A stretch of DNA of 46,618 nucleotides from Modestobacter excelsi. GTDB taxonomy: Bacteria; Actinomycetota; Actinomycetes; Mycobacteriales; Geodermatophilaceae. The notes beneath the pieces are model-generated. The model did not search any database. It was not told where the DNA came from and saw only the letters and a program-made list of their open reading frames with translations. The first letter of the stretch is position 1; every line of letters starts with the position of its first letter. This document shows positions 35,815 to 45,074 of the stretch, one piece after another. The DNA lies in NCBI RefSeq assembly GCF_005930495.1, contig NZ_SJEX01000036.1, forward strand, positions 1 through 46,618. The letters run 5' to 3'. The translations under genes were made by a program, and so were the position numbers.

Positions 35815-35842
35815 GGGGGCCATGGTGGCCACCATGGCCCCC
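35815..35842. terminator. 28-nt perfect palindrome after the CFA synthase gene
   Basis: GGGGGCCATGGTGG followed at once by its exact complement. It lies 8 nt past the stop of the minus-strand CFA gene. The same strand position is also upstream of XPB, so it can insulate the two. Confidence 0.7.
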
Positions 35843-35850
35843 CGGGAGCG

Positions 35851-37131
35851 TCAGACCCAGGCGGTGCGGCGCAGCGGCGGCTGCTCGCCGCCGGTCTTCT
35901 GCAGCAGGACCTGGTTCACGCCCATGTCGCCGGCCTCGAAGGTCAGCGCGCTGGCGGCCATGTACAACCGCCACACCCGCGCCCGGCCCTCGCTCGACGC
36001 GGCCACGGCGGCGTCCCAGTTCTGCTCCAGGTGCTGCACCCAGGCCCGCAGCGTCAGCGCGTAGTGCTGGCGGAGCGCCTCGACGTCGAGGACCTCCAGG
36101 TCCCGGGACTCCAGCAGGCTCACCGTCTCGCCCAGGTTCAGCAGCTCGCCGTCGGGGAAGACGTAGCGGGCGATGAACGAGTCAGGTCGCCAGGTCGAGA
36201 CGCCGGCGTTCCAGGAGATCGCGTGGTTGAGCAGCCGCCCGCCGGGGCGGAGCAGCCGGTCCAGCTGGGCCACGTAGGCGGGCATCTGCGCGCGGCCGAC
36301 GTGCTCGGCCATCCCGATCGAGCTGATCGCGTCGAAGGGCCCGTCGTCCACGGCGCGGTAGTCCTGCACCCGGATCTCGATCTTGTCGGTGAGCCCTGCC
36401 TCGGCGACCCGCTTGCGGGCCAGCCGCGCCTGCTCCTCCGACAGGGTGACGCCCACGACCGTCGCGCCGTAGCGCTGGGCGGCGTGGATGGCGATGCTGC
36501 CCCACCCGCAGCCGACGTCCAGCAGCCGGGAGCCGGGAGCGAGCCCGAGCTTGCGGCAGACCAGGTCGAGCTTGGCCTCCTGGGCGGCGTCCAGCCCCGT
36601 CTCCGGGGTGGCCCAGACGGCGCACGAGTAGACCATCGAGGGGCCGAGGACGAGCTCGTAGAAGTCGTTGCCGACGTCGTAGTGGTGGGCGATCGCGGCG
36701 GCGTCGCGGGCACGGGTGTGGCGTCCTCCGCCGACCGGAGGGGCCTCCTCGGGTGGCGGTGCGAGGTCCGGACCGATGGCCCCCAGCCGCAGGGCGGTGG
36801 CCAGCAGGGACAGCCGATCGCGCCAGGACCAGTTCGACGGCGGCTTCTCCTGCGCCAGCCGGCTGTCGCTGCGCAGCGCGGTGAACGTCGCGAAGACGTC
36901 GTCCTCCATGTCGATCTCACCGGCGACGTAGGCCCGGCCGATGCCCAGCTGCCCGGGTGACCACAGCATCCGCCGGAGTGCCCGGCGCGAGTGCACCGCC
37001 ACGACCGGCGCCCCCGCGGGGCCGGTGAGGGAGCCGTCCCACCCGCGCAGCTGGACCGGGAGCTCCGTCGTGCCCAGCACCGCACCCAGTGCCTCCGCCA
37101 GCCGGTCGGCGACCGTCCGCTTCCTCGTCAT
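35851..37131 (-). CDS. Cyclopropane-fatty-acyl-phospholipid synthase family methyltransferase, 426 aa
   Basis: SAM-dependent enzyme adding a methylene (or methyl) to unsaturated acyl chains of membrane lipids. An N-terminal sterol-carrier-like region (about 20-110) is followed by the catalytic domain: HHYDVGNDFYELVLG (149-163), SYSC-type stretch MVYSCAVW, SAM motif LDVGCGWG (204-211) and EHVGRAQMPAYV. It ends with the LYMAASALTFEAGDMGVNQVLL helix. ATG 37131 by homology. Substrate (cyclopropane versus 10-methyl) cannot be told. Confidence 0.93.
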   Translation of the reverse strand: MTRKRTVADRLAEALGAVLGTTELPVQLRGWDGSLTGPAGAPVVAVHSRRALRRMLWSPGQLGIGRAYVAGEIDMEDDVFATFTALRSDSRLAQEKPPSNWSWRDRLSLLATALRLGAIGPDLAPPPEEAPPVGGGRHTRARDAAAIAHHYDVGNDFYELVLGPSMVYSCAVWATPETGLDAAQEAKLDLVCRKLGLAPGSRLLDVGCGWGSIAIHAAQRYGATVVGVTLSEEQARLARKRVAEAGLTDKIEIRVQDYRAVDDGPFDAISSIGMAEHVGRAQMPAYVAQLDRLLRPGGRLLNHAISWNAGVSTWRPDSFIARYVFPDGELLNLGETVSLLESRDLEVLDVEALRQHYALTLRAWVQHLEQNWDAAVAASSEGRARVWRLYMAASALTFEAGDMGVNQVLLQKTGGEQPPLRRTAWV

Positions 37132-37194
37132 GCCCCACACTCCTCGCCCTGGCCGCAACCAGCAGACGACCCGGGCCCTTCTGCCCGAAGACTG

Positions 37195-37222
37195 GTTGCG
37201 CGCACCAACTGACCCGCGCAAC
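37195..37222. terminator. Weak hairpin before the CFA gene
   Basis: GTTGCGCG (37195-37202) and CGCGCAAC (37215-37222). It lies between the stop of the helicase-associated gene (37284) and the CFA start (37131), and may end the former's transcript. Confidence 0.3.
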
Positions 37223-37283
37223 GCCGGACGGGCGCTTGATCATCCCGGACGAGGTGGAAAAGCGGAACCCGTGGCCCCGCAGG

Positions 37284-39539
37284 TCAGCCGGTCGCGTCCT
37301 CGGCCTCGACCAGCGCCACCGACGTGATCCGGTGGACGGCGAAGGTGCGGCTCTCCCCGCGCCCCTCGTCGAAGCCCTGCAGGAAACCGCCGGCCAGCGA
37401 CACCGGCTGGACGACGCGCTGGCTGCCGCTGCCCTGGGCGTCGACGTAGCCGAGCCAGATCGGCAGGTTCTCCCGGACCGCGCGGCCGAGCAGCTCCAGC
37501 GTGCTGGCCGTGGTCACCCCCGGCACCTGACGCACCGGTTCGGCCCGCCGGGCGGCGAGGGCGGCGTCCCCGGCGCGGATCTCCCGGACCGTGGCGGCGA
37601 CGTCCCCCGGGGCCAGCGGGCGCGGCCCGACCGGCCCGGCCGCGGCGCCGGGACGACGTCCGGCGGCACGTGGCGGCGCCTGCGGCCGGGTCAGCACCGC
37701 ACCGCCGGCGGACTCCCCGGCCGGGGCGTACCCGGCGGCGCGCAGCACCGACAGCACCTCCTCCGGCGGCAGCCCGCTGACCAGGACGCCGGGGGCCAGC
37801 CGGCGCAGCTCGGCGTTCGCGGTGCGGCGGTCGCTCAGCACCTGGGAGACGAGCCCGTGGTCGTCCGAGCGGACGTAGCACTCGATGGCGCCCACCCGGA
37901 GCCGACCGTGCTGGCGGGCGACGTCGTCGATCAGGTACTCCAGCGCCTGCGGCACCGGCGTGCGCGAGGAGCGGGCGAAGAAGTCGTGCAGGTCGGTGGC
38001 CGACCAGCCGGCGTCCAGGGCGCGCCGGATGCTGCCGTCGGAGACCCGGTAGACCGTGGCACCGCCGGAGGACTCGACGTCGGCCACGACGCCGAGGGTG
38101 CCCGCCAGGTCGGCGACCAGCGGCCCGGGGGCGATCAACGACAGGTCGGGCTGGGCGAGCACGTGGTCGACCGGCTCGGGCAGCAGGCCGCGCATGCCGT
38201 CGGCGGCGTCGTCCTCCCCGCCGGTGAGCAGGCCCCGCCCGCCGCGGCCCAGCACACCCCCGACGGCGATGCCCAGCCGCTCGGCCTCGGCCAGCAGGTC
38301 GGGCACCGGCGCCAGCCGGTCGGCCCGCCGCGGGGTGCGCCAGCGCAGCAGCGCCACCAGCTCGGGGGCGGCGAGGCCGGAACCGGCGGGGAACTCGGCG
38401 AGCACCGACAGCGCCGAGCGCCGCAGCACCGGGGCGGTCTGCCGCACCACGTCGGGGGAGAGCACGTTGACCGCCTTGCCGGCGACGTCGCGCTGCCCGA
38501 CCAGCGAGATCAGCCGCACGCTGGTCAGCCAGCCCGAGGCCAGCGTGGCCCACCGGTCGGCCAGGTCCTGCTCGCGCCAGGCGTCGTAGCTGCGGGTGGG
38601 CAGCCACTCGTCGCGGTGCGCCCCGCCGACGTCCAGCAGCCCGGCGGCGTGCGCGACCTCGACCAGGAACGCCACGTCGGCCTCGCCGATGTGCATCTCC
38701 TTGGCCAACCGCTTCTGGTCCCGCACCCCGAGGCCGCCGCTGCGCAGCAGGCCCGCCGGCTCCTCCTCCAGGGCGGTCAGCACGTCGACGACCCGGCTGA
38801 GGACCTCGAGCGCCGCACCCGCGGCCTGCCGGTCGACGACGGCCGGGTCCCGCCGGCTCAGCTCGGGCTCCGGGCGGAGCCGGGGCGGGCCCAGCGGCCG
38901 GTCGCCGCGCAGGGCCAGGCCGATCTCGCGTGGCAGCTCGACGTTGATCGCGTCGATGCGGGCCAGCAACCCGGCCTGCAGGAGCCGACGGGCGGGGCTG
39001 AGCGAGCCGGCGCTGCTGTCGGGCAGGTGACCGACCGGGCGGTCACCGGCCAGCCGGTCGAGCACGGTGCGCTCGTCGGGGGGGAGGTCGCCGAGCACGG
39101 CGGGCAGGTCGCGGGGGAGCTGCACCCGCAGGTCGGCGGCCCGCCGGCCCAGACCGGCCGGGTATCGGACCGCGCGGCGCACCGGCTCGGGGGCGTGCAG
39201 CTCCTCGTCGCCCCAGAGCAGGGCGCGGGTGCTCAGCGTCTCCACGGCGGCGTCGACGACCTCGCCGGGCACGTCGGGCAGCAGGCCGGGGAGCTCGGTG
39301 CGCGGCACGCCGTCGGTGGGGGACAGGAGCACGGCGTCGAGCACCTGCAGGGTGGCCGCGTCCAGCTCGTCGAGCGCCCGGTCGACCGAGACCGGGACGG
39401 CGAGGCGGGTCGCGAGGCCCACGACGTCGGACGGGGCGGGGCGCGCGACGTCGGGCCGGGCCACCAGCAGGGCGCCCAGCTGCTCGTCGGTGCGGGTGCG
39501 CAGCCAGGCGGCGAGCGTGGCGGGCTGGTCCGGAGACAT
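37284..39539 (-). CDS. Helicase-associated, WYL-tailed protein partnering XPB, 751 aa
   Basis: Large protein found next to XPB in many actinobacteria (Rv0862c-like by memory). The N-terminal two-thirds are helical winged-helix-like repeats (LAAWLRTRTDEQLGALLVARP start; KRLAKEMHIGEADVAFLVEVAHAAGLL). A helicase-C-terminal-like segment IDDVARQHGRLRVGAIECYVRSDD follows, then a WYL-type domain at the end (ENLPIWLGYVDAQGSGSQRVVQPVSLAGGFLQG, about 685-740). It is not an ATPase (no Walker A). ATG 39539 is supported by the conserved start. It probably binds DNA or nucleotides in repair with XPB; that is inference. Confidence 0.88.
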   Translation of the reverse strand: MSPDQPATLAAWLRTRTDEQLGALLVARPDVARPAPSDVVGLATRLAVPVSVDRALDELDAATLQVLDAVLLSPTDGVPRTELPGLLPDVPGEVVDAAVETLSTRALLWGDEELHAPEPVRRAVRYPAGLGRRAADLRVQLPRDLPAVLGDLPPDERTVLDRLAGDRPVGHLPDSSAGSLSPARRLLQAGLLARIDAINVELPREIGLALRGDRPLGPPRLRPEPELSRRDPAVVDRQAAGAALEVLSRVVDVLTALEEEPAGLLRSGGLGVRDQKRLAKEMHIGEADVAFLVEVAHAAGLLDVGGAHRDEWLPTRSYDAWREQDLADRWATLASGWLTSVRLISLVGQRDVAGKAVNVLSPDVVRQTAPVLRRSALSVLAEFPAGSGLAAPELVALLRWRTPRRADRLAPVPDLLAEAERLGIAVGGVLGRGGRGLLTGGEDDAADGMRGLLPEPVDHVLAQPDLSLIAPGPLVADLAGTLGVVADVESSGGATVYRVSDGSIRRALDAGWSATDLHDFFARSSRTPVPQALEYLIDDVARQHGRLRVGAIECYVRSDDHGLVSQVLSDRRTANAELRRLAPGVLVSGLPPEEVLSVLRAAGYAPAGESAGGAVLTRPQAPPRAAGRRPGAAAGPVGPRPLAPGDVAATVREIRAGDAALAARRAEPVRQVPGVTTASTLELLGRAVRENLPIWLGYVDAQGSGSQRVVQPVSLAGGFLQGFDEGRGESRTFAVHRITSVALVEAEDATG

Positions 39540-39597
39540 CCGGTCCACGTTACGTCGGCGGGCACCGGTGCTGCTCCGGCGGCTGTGGAGGCACCGG

Positions 39598-39656
39598 GGA
39601 CAGTCGTGCTCTGCTCCCACCCAGGCAGCGGAGCACGACTGTCCAGAGCACGACTG
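39598..39656. repeat. Triple repeat GAGCACGACTG in a divergent promoter region
   Basis: A 14-bp inverted repeat GGACAGTCGTGCTC (39598-39611) / GAGCACGACTGTCC (39631-39644), followed by a direct third copy AGAGCACGACTG (39645-39656). It sits between the divergent starts at 39539 and 39722. Confidence 0.65.
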
Positions 39657-39721
39657 CCCGGCAGGCCCCTGCGGCGGAGCGGGCCGACGGACGAGCCGCC
39701 CGGTTCTGGGAGCATCGCCGG

Positions 39722-40240
39722 GTGCCCGCGCTGGACGACCCGCAGACCCGGACCGCCCTCGACGCGCTGCGCGCCGGGGCCCTCCGCTGGCTCGGCGGGG
39801 GGCTGGTGGCCGTCGTCCTCGGGGTCCTGCTCGGCGCGGCTGTCGTCCGGATCGTCGAGAACGGCGGTGCGCGGCCGCCGTTCGGCGGGCTGATGGTCGT
39901 GGCGCTGGTCGTCGGTGGGTCGGCGGTCGCCTGCATCGGGCTGGGGGCGCTGGTCCGGGCGCGCCGGTGGACCGCGGCGCTGGCCCGGACGGACTGGCAG
40001 GTCGGAGTGCTGCGGATCGCCGGACCGGCGGTGCTGCAGGTCGAGCCGCTCGGCTTCGACGAGTACGTCGACGAGCCGTTGCGGCTGCGGCTGATGTCCA
40101 CCGCGGTGTGGCGGACCCGGGCCGTGCAGCAGCTCAACGGCTGCGACGTCCGCTACGCGCAGGTCTCCGCGAAGGAGTGGCTGCTCACCGCCGACGGAGC
40201 GGGCACCGTCTACGGGGCGCGGGTAGCCGGCCGCCGCTGA
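39722..40240 (+). CDS. Hypothetical membrane protein with cytoplasmic tail, 172 aa
   Basis: GTG start right after the TGGGAGCATC stretch (GGGAG 9 nt upstream). Two hydrophobic segments near residues 25-45 and 57-77, then a soluble alpha/beta-looking domain of about 90 residues (DWQVGVLRIAGPAVLQVEPLGFDEY...). No family recognised. It begins on the other side of the triple-repeat region from the helicase-associated gene. Confidence 0.75.
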   Translation: MPALDDPQTRTALDALRAGALRWLGGGLVAVVLGVLLGAAVVRIVENGGARPPFGGLMVVALVVGGSAVACIGLGALVRARRWTAALARTDWQVGVLRIAGPAVLQVEPLGFDEYVDEPLRLRLMSTAVWRTRAVQQLNGCDVRYAQVSAKEWLLTADGAGTVYGARVAGRR

Positions 40241-40353
40241 CCCGGCCGGGCGACACGGCGGGGAACGCGACGTGCATCCCACCGGTCCGACACGCGAAGA
40301 TGGCACCGAGGCACCCGGGAGCTGACCCGGACCGCACCGCTGATGGAGGCTCG

Positions 40354-40575
40354 ATGTCCAAGCGCAAGGAGAAGCACGCCCACCTGGTCGAACCGACCTG
40401 GGGGGTGTCCGAGGGCGATGGCCCGCCGATCACCGAGCTGGTCAGCGAGATGGCCGGTGGGCCCTCGCCGTTCGGTGAGGACCACGCCTTCCCGCTCCCG
40501 CCGGAGCGGCTGCGCTACGCCCACCCGACCGACCGCCCCAACCGGGCCGGCCTGATGGCGGGCGAGGACAGATGA
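40354..40575 (+). CDS. Small hypothetical hydrophilic protein, 73 aa
   Basis: ATG with GGAGG 5 nt upstream. A basic start ([16 protein letters not shown]) is followed by an acidic/Pro middle. No TM or known domain; likely disordered. The codon use fits the neighbours, and the good ribosome binding site supports it being real. Its stop is embedded in the palindromic spacer before the acyl-CoA synthetase. Confidence 0.65.
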   Translation: MSKRKEKHAHLVEPTWGVSEGDGPPITELVSEMAGGPSPFGEDHAFPLPPERLRYAHPTDRPNRAGLMAGEDR

Positions 40576-40648
40576 GCGAGCTCGCGAGCTCATCCAGGGA
40601 CACAGCACCCTCGGTCGTGCTGCTGGCGAGCGCCAGCGAGGCAGTGGC
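40571..40648 (+). repeat. Palindromic spacer before the acyl-CoA synthetase
   Basis: GATGAGC ... GCTCATC (40571-40594) encloses the 14-nt perfect palindrome GAGCTCGCGAGCTC. A second, GC-rich imperfect repeat GCGAGCGCCAGCGAG lies near 40626-40640. The stretch links one stop codon to the next start. It looks like a mobile-type spacer; only one copy is in the window. Confidence 0.45.
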
Positions 40649-42304
40649 ATGACCACGCCCGCGCTGCCGTCCTACAGCAGTGGCACCTCGACGGTGCCCC
40701 TGCTCGGCGACACGATCGGGGTCGACCTCGACCGGACGGCAGCGCGGGTGGGTGACCACGAGGCGCTGGTGGAGTGCGCCTCGGGTCGCCGCTGGACCTA
40801 CCCCGAGCTGGTCGCCGACGTCGACGCCTGCGCGCTGGGTCTCGACGCCCTCGGCGTGGTCAAGGGCGACCGGGTCGGCATCTGGGCGCCCAACTGCGCC
40901 GAGTGGGTGTTCGTGCAGTACGGGACGGCGAAGCTCGGCGCCGTCCTGGTCAACATCAACCCGGCCTACCGCACCCACGAGCTCGCCTACGTGCTGCAGC
41001 AGGCGGGCATCTCCGTGCTGGTCGCCGCGCCGGAGTTCAAGACCAGCGACTACCGCGCCATGGTCGCGGAGGTCCGTCAGGACTGCCCGGCGCTGCGCAC
41101 CGTGGTCTTCCTCGGCGACCCGGAGTGGGAGGAGCTGTTGGCCACCGGCCGCGCCGCCGACCGCGCACTGCTGACCGAGCGGGCGACGCAGCTGAGCGCC
41201 GACGACCCGATCAACATCCAGTACACGTCCGGGACGACGGGCTTCCCCAAGGGCGCCACGCTCACCCACCACAACCTGCTCAACAACGGGTTCTTCGTCG
41301 GTGAGGGCTGCGGCTACACCGAGGCCGACCGGGTCTGCATCCCGGTGCCCTACTACCACTGCTTCGGCATGGGCATGGGCAACCTCGGCTGCACCTCGCA
41401 CGGAGCCACGATGGTCATCCCCGCGCCGGGCTTCGACCCCGCGCTGACCCTGCAGGCGGTGCAGGACGAGCGGTGCACGTCGTTGTACGGCGTCCCCACC
41501 ATGTTCATCGCCGAGCTCGCGCTGCCGGGCTTCGGCTCCTACGACCTGTCCAGCCTGCGCACCGGGATCATGGCCGGCTCACCGTGCCCGGTGGAGGTGA
41601 TGAAGCGGGTGGTCGACGAGATGGGGATGACCGAGGTGACCATCTGCTACGGCATGACGGAGACCTCCCCGGTGTCCACCCAGACCGGTGCCGACGACGA
41701 CCTGGACCGCCGCACCTCCACCGTGGGCCGCACGCACCCGCACCTGGAGTCGAAGGTCGTCGACCCCGAGACCGGGCTGACCGTGCCGCGCGGGACGCCG
41801 GGGGAGCTGTGCACCCGTGGCTACTCGGTGATGCTCGGCTACTGGGACGAGGCGGAGAAGACCGCCGAGGTGCTCGACAGTGCCCGCTGGATGCACACCG
41901 GCGACCTCGCCGTGATGGACGAGGCGGGCTACGTCAACATCGTCGGCCGGATCAAGGACATGGTCATCCGCGGCGGGGAGAACGTGTACCCGCGCGAGGT
42001 CGAGGAGTTCCTCTACACCCATCCCGACATCGTCGACGCGCAGGTGATCGGCGTCCCGGACGAGCGGTACGGCGAGGAGCTGATGGCCTGGGTGCAGCTG
42101 CGCGAGGGGGCCGAGCCGCTGACCGCCGAGGCGCTGCGCGCGTTCTGCGCCGGCAAGCTCGCCCACTTCAAGGTGCCGCGGTACGTGAAGGTCGTCGACG
42201 GCTTCCCGATGACCGTCACCGGCAAGGTCCGCAAGGTCGAGATGCGCGAGGTGTCGGTCGCCGAGCTGGGCCTGCAGGCCGCGGCTGCCATCCGCAACGC
42301 CTGA
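40649..42304 (+). CDS. Acyl-CoA synthetase (AMP-binding), 551 aa
   Basis: Activates a carboxylic acid to acyl-CoA through an acyl-AMP. P-loop-like [11 protein letters not shown] (192-202), [12 protein letters not shown] (adenine pocket), [21 protein letters not shown] and [15 protein letters not shown] hinge, and catalytic Lys in [10 protein letters not shown] near residue 528. It resembles medium/long-chain fatty-acyl-CoA ligases (FadD3-like group), but the exact acid is not determinable. ATG 40649 closes the palindromic spacer. A 58-nt palindromic element starts immediately after its stop. Confidence 0.93.
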   Translation: MTTPALPSYSSGTSTVPLLGDTIGVDLDRTAARVGDHEALVECASGRRWTYPELVADVDACALGLDALGVVKGDRVGIWAPNCAEWVFVQYGTAKLGAVLVNINPAYRTHELAYVLQQAGISVLVAAPEFKTSDYRAMVAEVRQDCPALRTVVFLGDPEWEELLATGRAADRALLTERATQLSADDPINIQYTSGTTGFPKGATLTHHNLLNNGFFVGEGCGYTEADRVCIPVPYYHCFGMGMGNLGCTSHGATMVIPAPGFDPALTLQAVQDERCTSLYGVPTMFIAELALPGFGSYDLSSLRTGIMAGSPCPVEVMKRVVDEMGMTEVTICYGMTETSPVSTQTGADDDLDRRTSTVGRTHPHLESKVVDPETGLTVPRGTPGELCTRGYSVMLGYWDEAEKTAEVLDSARWMHTGDLAVMDEAGYVNIVGRIKDMVIRGGENVYPREVEEFLYTHPDIVDAQVIGVPDERYGEELMAWVQLREGAEPLTAEALRAFCAGKLAHFKVPRYVKVVDGFPMTVTGKVRKVEMREVSVAELGLQAAAAIRNA

Positions 42305-42362
42305 GGAAGGACCCCGTCCTCCCCACCCTTCGCAGGCTCAGGGCGGGACCCGGGACGGGGCC
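42305..42362. repeat. 58-nt palindromic 3'-end element, copy 3
   Basis: It starts with the base after the acyl-CoA synthetase stop. GGCCCCGTCC-type outer stem (GGACCCCGTCC ... GGGACGGGGCC). It matches 46126-46183 at 48 of 58 positions by eye. Confidence 0.8.
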
Positions 42363-42404
42363 GACGGCGGGCCCCTGGAGCGGGGCACAGCGTCCTCGGG
42401 CGGT

Positions 42405-42410
42405 TAACCT
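42405..42410 (+). promoter_or_regulatory. Candidate -10 box of the second cold-shock gene
   Basis: TAACCT in the context GGTTAACCTCGG. It gives a leader of about 75 nt, with GAGGGATC before the GTG start. No strong -35. Confidence 0.4.
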
Positions 42411-42490
42411 CGGGGGACGCGGGCCGCTGACCGGCCGCGACGTCCCGGCCGGCACGGTCGGGACCTGGATCGACCGACCGAGGGATCGAC

Positions 42491-42874
42491 GTGCCCAGCG
42501 GCAAGGTGAAGTGGTTCAACGCGGAGAAGGGCTTCGGGTTCCTCGCCCACGAGGGTGGCCCGGACGTGTTCGTGCACAAGGACGCGCTGCCGCCCGGGAC
42601 CACGGAGCTCAAGCCCGGCCAGCGGGTCGAGTTCGGCATCGTCGCCGGCCGCCGGGGTGACCAGGCGCTGCAGGTCCAGCTGCTCGACCCGCTGCCCTCG
42701 GTGGTGGCGGCGACCCGCAAGAAGCCCGACGACCTGGTGCCGATCATCGAGGACGTGATCAAGCTGCTGGACGGCGTCTCCGAGGGGCTGCGGCACGGCC
42801 GGCACCCGGACAAGCCGATGGCCCGCAAGGTCGCCGCGGTGCTCCGCGCGATCGCCGCCGACCTGGAGGGCTGA
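42491..42874 (+). CDS. Cold-shock-domain protein with C-terminal extension (CspB-like), 127 aa
   Basis: N-terminal cold-shock OB-fold: [19 protein letters not shown]1 KGFGF (13-17), RNP2 VFVH (26-29). It is longer than CspA proteins: residues 70-127 form a helical extension ([20 protein letters not shown]...). This matches the actinobacterial long form (Rv0871-like by memory). It follows the acyl-CoA synthetase's terminator-like element and is convergent with the DUF2771 gene. Confidence 0.93.
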   Translation: MPSGKVKWFNAEKGFGFLAHEGGPDVFVHKDALPPGTTELKPGQRVEFGIVAGRRGDQALQVQLLDPLPSVVAATRKKPDDLVPIIEDVIKLLDGVSEGLRHGRHPDKPMARKVAAVLRAIAADLEG

Positions 42875-42898
42875 GGGAGGACCCGTCCGGCGGCGACG

Positions 42899-43441
42899 TC
42901 AGCCGGCCGGGGACCCCGACGGGGCTGTCGTCGAGAGGCTGACGCCGTCGGTGCGGATGAAGCCCACCGGCCAGGCGCCGGAGAGGCCGCTGCACGCCTC
43001 GGGGTCGGAGTCCTCGACGACCACCAGGTAGAAGGTCGGCGGGGCGGCGTCGGAGGTGTTGATCTCGCGGAACACCGTCTCGCCCGCAGGCACGTCGACC
43101 TCGCCGATCATCTCCTTGAGGTCCTTGTCGAAGACCTGCACGCTCCAGCCGGCCGCCGCCACCGCGTCGGGCACGGTCAGCGAGACGGTGGTGTCCGGCG
43201 TGACCTCGATGACCGGCGGCCTCGTGGCGTAGCGCTGACCGTCGCCGTCCAGGCAGTACTGCGTGGGGTCGACCGGGATCTCGTCACCGCCGGCCTGCAC
43301 GGTGACGGTCGGTGCGGTGGAGCTGCTGCTGCCGCCGGTCCCGCCGTCGTCGGCGGCGGAGCTCCCGCAGCCGGCGATCAGTCCCAGTCCGGCGAGCAGT
43401 GCCACCCCGGTCGGCGTCCGTCCTGCCGAGGTCACGTCCAT
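42899..43441 (-). CDS. DUF2771 lipoprotein, 180 aa
   Basis: Exported lipoprotein of unknown function. Lipobox LIAGC with lipid Cys25, a Ser/Gly/Thr linker, then a beta-rich domain with QYCLDGDGQRY, PPVIEVTPDTTVSLTVPDAVA and DPEACSGLSGAWPVGFIRTD. The two Cys (in YCLDG and EACSG) may form a disulfide. ATG 43441 has GGGAGG just upstream and overlaps the MFS gene's end by 10 nt, so the two are coupled. Confidence 0.9.
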   Translation of the reverse strand: MDVTSAGRTPTGVALLAGLGLIAGCGSSAADDGGTGGSSSSTAPTVTVQAGGDEIPVDPTQYCLDGDGQRYATRPPVIEVTPDTTVSLTVPDAVAAAGWSVQVFDKDLKEMIGEVDVPAGETVFREINTSDAAPPTFYLVVVEDSDPEACSGLSGAWPVGFIRTDGVSLSTTAPSGSPAG

Positions 43442-44979
43442 GCCTCCCGATCGATGGTGCGGCGGGCCCGGCGGGTGCGCAGGCTCCAGAGGGTGAGGCC
43501 GACGGCGAGCACGAGCAGCGCCGCGGCGACGGTGAAACCGAGCCAGCCGGTGGTGGGCAGTGCGACCCCCAGCGCGCCACCGAGCACCCACGCCAGCTGC
43601 AACCAGGTCTCCGAGCGGGCGAACGCCGACGCCCGCAGGCTGTCGGGCACCTCGCGCTGGATGATCGCGTCGAGCGCGGCCTTGCCCAGCGCGTTGGCGA
43701 CCGCAGCGACGCCGGCCACCAGCGCGGCCATCGGCAGGCTGAAGGAGAACGCGGCCAGCGCGGTGATCGCCGCCGCCGCGCCGGCCGCGGCCAGCACCAC
43801 CCGGTCCGGGCTCGCGGTGTGCAGCCGGGCGCCGATGCCGGTGCCGAGGAAGCTGCCGGCACCGGCCGCGAGGGCGATGCCGCCGAGGGCGATCGTGGCG
43901 TCCCAGCCGCTGGACACGGTGGCCTGCACGAGGAACGCCGAGAAGATCGTGAGGAAGCCGCTCAGCCCGCGCAGCGCCGCGGTCGCCCGCAGCGCGGTGA
44001 CGACGTGCGGCGTGGTGGCCCGGCGGCGGCTGCCGGGCACCGCCATCGGCGCGGTGCGCAGCACGTCGGCCGGCTCCTCGTCCCCTGGGACGTCGACGTG
44101 CCGGGGCAGCCGGAGCGCGAGCACGGCGGCGGCGGCGAACACCGCCGCGGTCGCGCTGAGCTCCCAGCCGAAGCCGAGCAGCGAGGCGGTGCCGGCCCCG
44201 ACGGCGCCGAGCACCCCGCCGGCGGCGAGCCCGAAGACCGACATCCGGGCGTTGGCCGAGGTCAGCGACATCGCCGCCGGCAGCACCCGGGGGACGACGG
44301 CGGCCCGCAGCACGTTGAACGCCTTGCTCAGCACCAGCACGCCCAGGGCCGCCGGGTAGAGGCCCAGGTCGTCGTGGTGCACGGCCATGAACACGGCCAG
44401 CAGGGCGCGGCCGAGCAGGCTGCCGGCCAGCGCCCAGCGGCGTCCGCGCTGCAGCCGGTCCAGCGCCGGGCCGATCACCGGGGCCAGGAGCGCGAACGGC
44501 GCCATGGTGACCAGCAGGTAGAGCGCGACGTTGCCGCGCTGCGCGTCCGAGGCGGCGGCGAAGAACAGCGTGCCGGCCAGCGAGACGGCGATCATCGCGT
44601 CGCCGGCCATGTGCAGGGCGTTCACCCAGAACAGCCCGGCCAGGCCGGTCTCCCCGGCGCCGTCGGCCCGGCCGTAGGCGCGCACCCGGCGGACGGTCGC
44701 CCCGCTGAGCTCGCGGGTGCGGGCCGCGGCCACCCGGGTGACGGTCAGCTTCCGCGGCCGGGCCTCCGACGTCCACGGCGTCGCGTCGGGTGCGGGTCCC
44801 TCCCGGGGCGTCGAGGGCCGCGGCGGCGGAGGCGTCCCGGCGACCGGCCCCGTGCCGGCGACCGGCAGCGGCCGGGTCTGCTGCCGCGGGATGCCGAGCG
44901 GGTGGGTCTCCACCCCCGGCCCCGGTGCCCGGCCCGGGCGCAGCCGCCGACGGGCGCGCGGAGCAGGCGTGTCGGGCAC
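43432..44979 (-). CDS. MFS transporter with long disordered N-terminus, 515 aa
   Basis: The first 110 residues are Pro/Arg-rich and likely cytoplasmic. About 12 TM helices follow, from GLFWVNALHMAGDAMIAVSLAG on, with ALLAPVIGPALDRLQRGRRWALAG as the loop 2-3 motif. It resembles the Rv0876c-type MFS by memory of the same neighbourhood. Substrate is unknown. GTG 44979 (no ribosome binding site) is divergent from DUF3027, 95 nt away. Confidence 0.88.
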   Translation of the reverse strand: MPDTPAPRARRRLRPGRAPGPGVETHPLGIPRQQTRPLPVAGTGPVAGTPPPPRPSTPREGPAPDATPWTSEARPRKLTVTRVAAARTRELSGATVRRVRAYGRADGAGETGLAGLFWVNALHMAGDAMIAVSLAGTLFFAAASDAQRGNVALYLLVTMAPFALLAPVIGPALDRLQRGRRWALAGSLLGRALLAVFMAVHHDDLGLYPAALGVLVLSKAFNVLRAAVVPRVLPAAMSLTSANARMSVFGLAAGGVLGAVGAGTASLLGFGWELSATAAVFAAAAVLALRLPRHVDVPGDEEPADVLRTAPMAVPGSRRRATTPHVVTALRATAALRGLSGFLTIFSAFLVQATVSSGWDATIALGGIALAAGAGSFLGTGIGARLHTASPDRVVLAAAGAAAAITALAAFSFSLPMAALVAGVAAVANALGKAALDAIIQREVPDSLRASAFARSETWLQLAWVLGGALGVALPTTGWLGFTVAAALLVLAVGLTLWSLRTRRARRTIDREAWT

Positions 44980-45074
44980 GGGACCATGGTGCCGCAGCCG
45001 CCTGGGGAGGCGGTGTGCCGCGCGTCCCGGGGCGCGCCGGGCGCGCGTCGGGCGGCATCCGCGACAATGGGGGC

